DNA from: Auricularia sp. M13
Lineage: Eukaryota > Basidiomycota > Agaricomycetes > Auriculariales > Auriculariaceae
Reading direction: 5' to 3'
DNA: 64,000 bases
Assembly (NCBI GenBank): GCA_037042915.1
Contig: CM073200.1
Span: 3,406,832-3,470,831 of the forward strand
The notes under the pieces are model-generated. The model was given only the letters and a program-made list of their open reading frames with translations, searched no databases and was not told the DNA's origin. Made by a program: the position numbers and the translations under genes. Below are positions 56,430 through 64,000 of the stretch, piece after piece (position 1 is the first letter of the stretch; every line of letters begins with the position of its first letter).

Positions 56430-58118
56430 ATGTTAGATCCACTCATATGCGGCATCGTGGATCACCCCTACCCCAACCTTGTCAATGTCTTTTGCCTGTA
56501 TGCTGAGGACTACGCCTCTGGGCAGAAGCCGCCAACAATAGCCGACGTCCTTGCCTGCCTGAACGAGCATCACCAGCACTGCTTTTGTGGCAAGAAGCTC
56601 GCCAGCTTCGCGTGGCGTGCCAATCTTCCCATTGGCCAAGATGGGAATGCCGCGGTGGCCTGGTACAAACCGCAAGAGCATGATCATGAACTGCTCGCGT
56701 GCGATCGACGTCTCGACGAGCTGTTCGTCGAGCCCGAATTGGGTTGCCCAGAACACACAATTCACATCATGGCCACGACGGAGACTCCCATAGGTACGGT
56801 ACTTCGCATCTAGCTCATACCAGGATGTTGCTAAACGTCTTAGAAACTCGCCCTCCTGTCTTGGAACGTGGAATGGTACGCTTTCACGGTGACGTGTGCC
56901 GCGTAGTCGGTAGCCACAAGGTTTGTGCCCCTCCGCTGTCGCCGCCAAATCCAGCATTTAGACAAAATGCATACAGGTTCTTCTACCTGAGACAGGGAAT
57001 TTTGAGGACATCTACGCCACTCCTGGCTGCTTCTTCATCGACAGATCGGATTGGTTCGCAAATCGTTACGGTGGCGACAAACCATGCAAGATACCCATCA
57101 TTAGACGCGGGCCAGGGTTCGGCAAGACCACCTTTCTCTCGGTTGTTGCAGCGTACAAGGACATATTCTACGCTGAGGAGCCCTTTCCCACGCCCCGTTT
57201 GCGTCTAGCCTCGTCAGGCGCCTTCAACTTACCCACCCGGATGGCGATGCTCGTGCTTTTCCTCGACTTCCATCAAATACATCTCGACGAGAGTATGACC
57301 TATGCGGACATGTACACTGAGTGCAGACGGTTCATGTTGGCCGCAACCGCGGCGTTCTGTCGCAAGTACTCCGCCTTCTTTGATGGCCGAGATCCCATAC
57401 TCGACCTAGGAGATGAAGAGCACCCTTACGAGGCAGTCAGGGTGTGTCAATCACAGCTGCATATGACAAAGCTGATGAGTCGCCCTCTCAGAAGCTTACC
57501 GAAGCGTACGGATGCAAGCTCTTCCTCGCCATCGACAATTATACTTCCCCATTCCTCAACATCAGACCAGGCCTCCCGTTTCAGCGAATAGAGAAAGCGA
57601 TATACCGACACATTCTCTTGCTTATCATGGTCGACGTGGAGACTGGCTTCATACACCGCGGCTGCATCACGGGCCTTTCGTTGCCGGGTGCTCCAGACGA
57701 CTCACTCGACTGTGTACTCCCCTTCGCTGATTCTCCCGTCTTCGACCGTTTCACGGAGGACCTAACCGACCTGCCTGAGCACAACGGCGTCATTGGTATC
57801 ACAGGCGACGACGTCGTGGACCTTCTCCGTTCGTTTATGCACCTGCACATGCGTAACATGGACGAGACGCTGGTGGAACGCATTACCGCTCGCTGGCGGA
57901 AGGGATGCTCGTATGCTGCCCGCGGCGTGATCGCCGCCTTGAAGGACGTGCAGGTGGTTGGTGGAAAGCTCACGGCCTCCGATGCGCTGCTAGACTCTGC
58001 GGACAATTTCGACAAACAAAACGAAGCGCTCCATCTCCCCGTATCCGAGTCCACTGGCTTCAACTCGTTGAATTCCTCCAACGGTTCGAAGAACGTCTTG
58101 CGGACGCCTGCACAATGA
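56430..58118 (+). CDS. AAA-ATPase-like domain protein
   Basis: Start at 56430 (MLDPLICGIVDHPYPN). Four exons (introns near 56795, 56930 and 57445) join to about 500 residues. Landmarks are an N-terminal helical part (IADVLACLNEHHQHC), FIDRSDW, a P-loop RRGPGFGKTTFLSVVAAY (Walker A GxxxxGKT), and LVLFLDFHQI (possible Walker B). LFLAIDNYTSPFLNIR, and TGITGLSLPGAPDD followed by VIGITGDDVVDLLRSF, complete it. This arrangement resembles the AAA-ATPase-like family (Pfam PF09820) expanded in mushroom genomes, where a PD-(D/E)XK nuclease often follows. No nuclease motif is evident here. Role unknown; members are sometimes discussed as mobile or selfish genes, but that is inference. Confidence 0.75.
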
Positions 58119-58588
58119 TAAATCCTCATCATCGCATGTCTCCACGATGTCCTGTCATGTCCAGCGCGGCTGTCCCGTTTGCATTGTATTCCCTCCCTTG
58201 CCCGTGAATCCCAGAATCCGTATCTTCTATGTTACAGAACGTACGGGGGTAAAGGGGTTCGCCTCGTTGAACGAGCGTCGAAGGAGCCGAAACCTCCTCA
58301 GCGCCGATATTCGAGAGACGACTCGGAGCAGAAACCGCCAAGATTGACACCCAGAATGACTACTGCAAAAAAACCGGCGCACCGCACAAGAAACCTTGTT
58401 TTCGGAGACGGGAACTCGTAACTGCAATTTATTTTACATTGATGGGTCGGACGGGGGGGTCAAGATCAAATACTAAGCGAGAAGGGAGAGAGAAAAGAAG
58501 AGAAGAAAAATGAAAAGCCAGACAGACACATGCACCAATAATAGAATTCGCATTCACGTTTCAGTTCAGGATGCCGTATAAGTAGAGA
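58119..58588. other. Convergent intergenic region, nothing recognised
   Basis: About 470 bases between converging stops. A-rich and G-rich runs, no ORF of note. Confidence 0.4.
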
Positions 58589-61500
58589 TTACGGCTTGGG
58601 TGCATCGCACACGGTGCACTTGGCGGCAGAAGCGGCGTTGCTCAGCATGCACACGCCGCACTTCCACTCGCCCTCCTTTTTCGGCGCGGGCATCGCGAAG
58701 CCCGCCGCGGCCCAGTTGAACGCCGGCACCGGCGGCGGGGCGGCAGCGGCGGCGCCGGGCTTGGAGGCGTCGCAGTACGCGCACTTGGCCGTGGCGGCGG
58801 CGGTATTCTCCAGCGTGCACTCGCCGCACGTCCACACGCCTTCCGCCTTCGCGGGCGGCTTGAATCCCGCGGCGGACCAGTTGAAGCCCGCGGATGCGGA
58901 TGCGGAGGCCGGGGCCGCAGGCGGAGGCATCGAATTGGTGGACGACGACGCAGTGAACGTAAACTTAGGCAGGTCGGCCACGGGCGCGCTCAGCGCCCGC
59001 TGCTTCGCGGCGTCCAGCGGAGCAGCGGCGGCGAACGGATCTGCCGACGAGGAAGACGCCGACGACGAGGGGAATAAGAAAGTCGGCAGCTCGCTCTCCG
59101 GCAGCATCTTGGCTCTTTCCTTGGGCGACGCGGACGCACCCGCAGCCGTCTTGCTCGTCTCGGGCGGGCTGTCGGGCTGGAAGCTCTGCCGCAGCGGCGA
59201 CGGCTCCTTGGTCTTGTACGCGTCGCGCACCACACCCTGCACCGTCTTCGTCTTGAGTGTCGGCTTCTTGGGCGCAGGCGCAGGCGCCGGCTCATCGTCC
59301 AGGTCGATAACTTCGTCTACGACCATCGCGGACGAGGAGGAGGCCGACGGCGGCGACGGCTTCCGGCGCTTTGCCTTGGGCTCCTCGATAACTTCCTCCA
59401 CCTCATCATCGTCATCCACAACATACGTTGCGGCCGTCTTACGGGCATTCGAGGCGAGCGACTGGGACGGCGAAGGCGCGAAAGACGAGCGGATGAACGG
59501 CGCGCCTGAACCAGGGATGCGTGGCGGCGACGGAGACTTGGGCCGCGGAGCTTTCGGTGCTGGGGGCTCCGGGGCAGTCGCAGTCGACCGCTTGAGGTTC
59601 TTCGGCGCACTCATTTCGATGAGGTCGAGCGCGGACAGTTCCTTCTTCTCTGGTGGCGGAGGCGCCGGCGCCGGTTGTGATTCTGGGGCTTTGGCAGGAG
59701 ACGCAGGCTTAGAGGCGATATTGAGATTCAGGGTGAACGCAATGAGGAGAAAGACCACCGACCTTGCGCGCCGGCTGCTTGCGCACAGCTCTGAACGGAC
59801 TCCCAGTCTGGTAGGGGTTGGCAATTTCAGGCAATGGATCCTTCATGCGCCGTTAGTGTTCCGCAAGGTGGCCACCAAGACTGAGATGCGTACGTGTTTC
59901 TTGGGTGTGTTCTTCTCGATAATCTCCTGCATCACCTCGAACGAGCGGCTCACTCGCGACGGCGTCGCGGGTGAAGCCTGGGCAGACCCGTTGACTGTCT
60001 GCGGTGGCGAACTCGTGGGCGATTCAGGGCGCATACTCTGTCGGAGCGGCGAAGGCTTGGAGGGAATGCTCTTATTGACAGTGCCCACGCCGAACGTCGG
60101 GCGATTGGATAGCGACGAACCCGCGATGGGCGTCGACGGCGTGGACAGGAACCCATTCGATATAGGCTTCGTGTCGGTCTTCGTGCTTGACGTCGACGCT
60201 TCCGGCGGGGTGAAGCTGCTCATGAACGGGTTGCTGGCGATGCTGGCGGCGCTGGGCTTGGTGGACGAGCTCGGCGCGCTGGAGCTCGCGACGGGCTGCG
60301 AGGCTCCGTCATTCGTCTTGCGACGCTTGACGTCCGATTCGCTGGTTGCCAGGGGAGGCAACTGCTGCGTCGTCTCCTTCAAGCTCGCGCCGTACACCGT
60401 CGAACGATATCGCGTGGGCGTGAAGCTGGACGTCATGACGGACGCAGGAGACGCACGGACGACGGACGTCGACTTGGCCGGCGTGCGTGCCCGGCCGCTG
60501 CGCCCGGCGCCGCGGTACTGCAGCGGCGGGTTCGGATTTTTCACATCGCGCTTCATCACGGGGATCGAGCTGGGCGGAGCATCGGGCGGTGGGAACGCAG
60601 GTAGCGTGTAGGATGGCGTAATTTGAGAACCGCTGCCGCCGACAGAGCCGTCGGATTTGGAAGGGCGGATCGGTGTGGTCGGCGCGCTGAGCCCAAAAGA
60701 CATTGCGAAGCTTTTGCTAGGAGACGCGGCAAGCGGCCTGACGCCCTCTGAAATGTAAAAATGAGAATGGAGGCCAGTAATTTGCGGCTGAGCTTACCGT
60801 TGACGCTGTCTTGAATGAGTTTAACGATGCCAGCCGCTTCGATTTCCGTCAACGAAGCGCCGGCAGCTCGTTTTTCGTTGAGGAAAGAAGTGACCAAGTC
60901 GAGCTTCTCTGGTGAAACCTGCATGTGATCCAAAGCCTGCTCGACCTGCTGCTCGGGAGGTGGAGTGGGCTCGGGCGTCGGAGCGCTGTTGGGGAAAGGG
61001 ATGGGCGGGTTGAAGGGGGCCGCTGGGTCCAGATACACAGGTGCACGCGGCGGCGGCTTGGGGATGTATCTTCCTGTCCTTCTTGGGTCGTCTTTGGATA
61101 CTGGCTCGAAGGGTCGCGGCACGGCCGGGGCTGGCAGGGTGTTCTGCATCTGCGGGTAGTTTGAGCAACAGTGGCTGACGGGTTTTCGGTGGTAGAACGA
61201 CTGCGAACCTGCTGACCACGCAGCGACAAGGCCGTTGCGGGCGTGTGGGCGTTATTGGCTGCAAAATCGTTGGCCTGGGGCCGGTTCGCATCGGGCTCGG
61301 ACTCTGTGTCGTCTTCGTAGTCGTCGTCGACGAACATGGCGCGTGAGACTTCGGTCTCGGAGTCGCGGTCGTTCATTGTGGGCCGTGTCTCTGGCTCCTT
61401 CTTTCTGAACGGGGCCGTGAGGAAGGAGAAAATGTTGGACAGGCTGGACGAGGACGACTGCAAGGGCAATATGAGACTGGGTCCCAGCCGTGGTGGGACG

Positions 61501-61634
61501 GGCCGACGCACGATGCCCTGGCCGGCTGGCTCGCTCTTCTTGGGCTTCTGGCTGGGGCGGGCGTAGGGAGAGGCCACGGCCGAGCGCTGGGCGCGTCTGG
61601 CGGCGGCCTGGTCCTGCTTGCGGGCAGCGTTCAT
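58589..61634 (-). CDS. Nucleoporin-like protein with two RanBP2 zinc fingers
   Basis: ATG at 61634 (MNAARKQDQAAARRAQRS). The N-terminal half has short hydrophobic stretches (LSNIFSFLTAPFRKKEPE), an acidic box, a Pro-rich region and helical LDLVTSFLNEKRAAG. The middle is Ser/Thr/Pro-rich with repeated SPLRQS motifs. The C-terminus has two RanBP2-type zinc fingers, GVWTCGECTLEN ... CAYC and GEWKCGVCMLSN ... CTVC, each preceded by a F-N-W-x-A-A-G-F repeat. This resembles Nup1/Nup153-type nucleoporins of the nuclear basket, which bind importins and Ran. About 900 residues, seven introns. Ser/Pro bias makes exact edges of middle exons uncertain. Head-to-head with the complex I gene. Confidence 0.78.
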
Positions 61635-61706
61635 CGGGCAGTGGGTGGGAGGAAGAGCGCGGTGGGCGGAGCCAGAAATCGGCAAGACTCGACTTCATCG
61701 CTCGCA
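61635..61706. promoter_or_regulatory. Divergent promoter of nucleoporin and complex I genes
   Basis: 72 bases between opposed ATGs, with a CG-rich core. No TATA box seen. Confidence 0.5.
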
Positions 61707-62456
61707 ATGGCGCCGGGCACCCCTCCATACCCGCTCATCGACTCGGACCCGTTCGCAGGCCGCGTCGTCCGCTACTTCAGGCCGTCCGACTACGCCTACT
61801 GGGCGGGCTTCACCGCCGCCGTCCCCGCCGTCCTCAAGGGCCTCGGTGCGCGCCCAACACCACAGCCAGGAGGCCGTCCCAGCTCACAGCGCGCACAGAC
61901 CTCGCAGACCCGACGCGCAGCTCGAAGCTCGCACACCGGACGGCGTTCAGACTCGGCGGCGTCATCGGCTGCATGACCGGCTTCCTGTTTGCCTACCAGC
62001 GCTCGTCCTGTCGGTTACGCGCCATACGCAGAGCCAATCACACGCGCTGACCCCGCCCCTTGCTGCCGCACACACAGACCGTTTCTGGGGCTGGACTGAG
62101 AACCAGCGCGAGCAAGAGCGCGACCTGAAAGAACTCTCAGAACGCGCACGCAAAGGTCTCCCGCTTTACGGCGTCTCTGGAGAGAACACCTGGATCCAGA
62201 ACATCGCCTTCCGCAACTCGCAGTACTCTCAGCTGTTTTTCCGTCAGTCTATGTCTGAGCCTGTGCTTAAAGTTGCTAATTCTCGTGCCTGCAGACGTTG
62301 TACCATGGTATATCACGATTACAGGTTCAGCTACGCCTTGCTTACAGTACTCACGACAGGTTCAACCTGGCCCGCCATCCCCACCACGGCGTCGACACTG
62401 CAAAGTACTACGAGGCTGCGGGCGTCCCGGTCCCCTCTGCAGAACAGAAGCAGTAA
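61707..62456 (+). CDS. NADH-ubiquinone oxidoreductase 21 kDa subunit (NUXM-type)
   Basis: ATG at 61707. The first exon encodes PYPLIDSDPFAGRVVRYFRPSDYAYWAG, the conserved N-terminal domain of the fungal complex I 21 kDa subunit. A TM helix (FRLGGVIGCMTGFLFAYQRSS) is on exon 2. Exon 3 has RFWGWTENQREQERDLKEL and GVSGENTWIQNIAFRNSQYSQL, and the last exon RFNLARHPHHGVD and AKYYEAAGVP. About 180 residues, three introns. The subunit is an accessory protein of the membrane arm in mitochondrial complex I. Stop at 62454. Name as in Yarrowia NUXM; not a core catalytic subunit. Confidence 0.88.
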
Positions 62457-63584
62457 TTGTATCTACTTCGAAACCCAATCCAGGTGCCCGTCGTTCAACC
62501 GGTCTTCCCTGGCATACGGAGAATCACTCCCGCGAAATCGGCCGACGAAACATGCACATCTAGCTGCTTTCCACATAGCTCGCCAGGTGTACCGGCGCCG
62601 CGATGTCCGTGAAGATGCTCAGTGCCTACCAGCCTCGTCGCGTGTCTTTCTCCGTCTTTGTATGCTCAAATTGCCGCGGGATTGTGCAACGCCACACTGC
62701 TGTCCATCCGTGGCTAGGACAGCTGCAGCACATTTTAGAAGACCAATAACCAGGATATCGAGGCAGAGTCATTTACATGTTTCAAAAACGCGGGGCGCTG
62801 CTCTCAGAGTCGGGTCGATCTGTTTCTAGGGCACGAGGCCCGTTCTCTTGCCAGCACGACAGGTCCCTCGCGCTTCCGGTTATTACTAGGGCAGAATACA
62901 TGGATTCATATCATTGAATGCGGTGTGGCAAGGCGCCAATGCATGGACAACTTCTGCACGCTCTTGCGCCCCATCCCAATTTACGCGTCTGGAGGCTTCG
63001 GCGGCTTGCGCTTCATGATTTCTTGCTTGCACGCAGGGGGCCAGGGTCTCGTAATCTCGGGCAATTGGTCGACAAATGAACGCCGATTGCTAGAAATCCG
63101 TACCGGCGCACAGATGCTGTTGGGCCGGCATGGCTCATATTCTATTTGTAGCAGCTCACTCTGCTGTTCATCTCAGCCTTCGGTTGCTTGCGAGGAGAAA
63201 TAGGGTCCTAAAATCCCGGGCAATTCCTCGAAATTGAACGCCGGTTGCTTGAGTTTTGGGCTACACCGGCCTGACCGCATACTCTGTTGTACACCAACCC
63301 ACCTGGCCGCCGGAAATTGAGCTACAATCAAATTGCGCCAATGGCTTTTGCTTTGAGCCTGCCGCTCTCTCAGGGTCTGTCTATCGGCGAAGCAGCGCTA
63401 CTGTTGAGGAGCAATTGTGCAACCTATCCGGGGACATATGTGCTATGCTCTCGTATAACGTTCATTTGCGGTCTGCCGGGGATGCTAAACAACAAGTCTC
63501 TCCAGATATATAACCTGCCAACGATGATCTATGGAGGATAATATCCTATTCCAACACCCCTGCTCCTGCTCCTGCTAGACTCTC
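62457..63584. other. Intergenic 1.1 kb with short direct repeats
   Basis: No coding frame recognised. A unit of about 36 bases, CGGGCAATT...GAACGCC-G-TTGCT, occurs at 63056-63091 and again, about 75% identical, at 63215-63250. A partial third copy lies near 63300. Otherwise nothing seen. Confidence 0.45.
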
Positions 63585-64000
63585 ATGCACACGATCAAGA
63601 ACATTGCACTTCCTGACCTCAAGAGTCTTGACAAGAAAGACATCAAGACTGGTAAGCCTAGCCTGTCCATCACTCCTCAGTCAACTCATCTGACCATCCA
63701 CCGTTCAAGGCTTCGAGGCTATCAGCAAGTACATCAAGACTCTTCCCGATTACCCCGGAAGAGTGCCCATTGTGGTGGTGGGCGGAGCCTGCTCTGTCCT
63801 CGTGCTGCGCAACCGCAAAGCGACGAAGGACATCGATTATTTCGTGTTCAACCCAGACCACATGGGGCTCGTCGGCGATGCATCGAGGCTGGCGGACAAG
63901 GCGGAGACGAAGCGCTTCCCCAATGGGTGGATCAGCTCGGACGCCAACGCCGTCGCCCACTACCCCGGCAACGAGACCGCTTTCGCCGACTCGATCACCC
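63585..64000 (+). CDS. Nucleotidyltransferase-fold protein, 3' part outside window
   Basis: ATG at 63585 (MHTIKNIALPDL). One intron (63652-63709) joins ...IKTG to FEAISKYIKTLPDY. A segment VPIVVVGGACSVLVL is followed by RNRKATKDIDYFVF: a GG-x8-10-R-x-T-x-D-I-D layout as in the minimal nucleotidyltransferase fold (MNT/pol-beta-like), with D-x-D the metal-binding pair. Continues past base 64000, so the C-terminus and the third acidic residue are not visible. The likely function is not known; fungal relatives are mostly uncharacterised. Related bacterial folds include toxins and AbiEii-type antitoxin-toxin proteins, but nothing supports that role here. Confidence 0.68.
   Translation, partial: MHTIKNIALPDLKSLDKKDIKTGKPSLSITPQSTHLTIHRSRLRGYQQVHQDSSRLPRKSAHCGGGRSLLCPRAAQPQSDEGHRLFRVQPRPHGARRRCIEAGGQGGDEALPQWVDQLGRQRRRPLPRQRDRFRRLDH

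Noticed and set aside
58596-60611. 671-codon plus ORF
   Set aside because: Antisense of the Ser/Pro-rich nucleoporin; long only because of GC-rich, stop-poor sequence. The RanBP2 fingers are on the minus strand.

Overview
The window is eukaryotic nuclear DNA and reads as a basidiomycete, most likely an agaricomycete mushroom or polypore. Genes are split by many introns of about 45-70 bases with GT..AG ends and CTGAC/CTAAC-like branch points. Spacing between genes is often under 150 bases. The products are fungal: beta-COP, Rad7, Rce1, Zap1-like, Mug190-like, an Rgd2-like RhoGAP, Cox23, Cdk7/Kin28 and a complex I 21 kDa subunit. All exon joins are inferred from reading frame and splice motifs.

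Bases 1 to about 8700 are a nest of transposons. The outer layer is a decayed Tc1/mariner-type transposase (8076-8528, minus). It was cut at its first catalytic acidic codon by a Ty3/gypsy retrotransposon (element B, minus, 1-8075, running off the left edge). Element B was in turn cut by a 4.2-kb LTR retrotransposon (element A, 1025-5225) with near-identical LTRs and a 5-base target duplication. Element A has no gag, reverse transcriptase or integrase core. It carries a chromodomain ORF on one strand and a Zn-cluster-like cysteine ORF on the other. Both A and B have a primer-binding site complementary to the predicted 5' end of their own transcript, which implies Tf1-type self-priming.

From 9.1 to 21.8 kb: beta-COP (SEC26), an NFX1-type zinc-finger protein, a MYND-finger gene broken by a 268-bp TIR element, RAD7, and the CAAX protease RCE1. 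From 23.3 to 34.3 kb: a TPR/F-box protein, a Zap1-like C2H2 factor with a 10-base micro-exon, a CCCH/RRM-like/RBR ubiquitin ligase, a voltage-gated K+ channel, and an unknown probably secreted protein. From 34.9 to 51.6 kb: a one-pass membrane protein, a carboxylesterase, two poorly characterised proteins, a Mug190-like SMP/C2 lipid-transfer protein, an FCH-DEP-RhoGAP protein and a FAD monooxygenase-like protein. A 2-kb gene-free stretch (51.6-53.6 kb) holds a candidate TIR element and a hairpin. From 53.6 kb to the end: a small membrane protein, COX23, CDK7/KIN28, an AAA-ATPase-like protein, a RanBP2-finger nucleoporin, a complex I subunit, and the start of a nucleotidyltransferase-like gene.

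No gene cluster for one pathway is evident. Most genes are housekeeping, and several pairs are tightly head-to-head (COX23/CDK7, nucleoporin/complex I, MYND/RAD7, esterase/Lys-rich protein).
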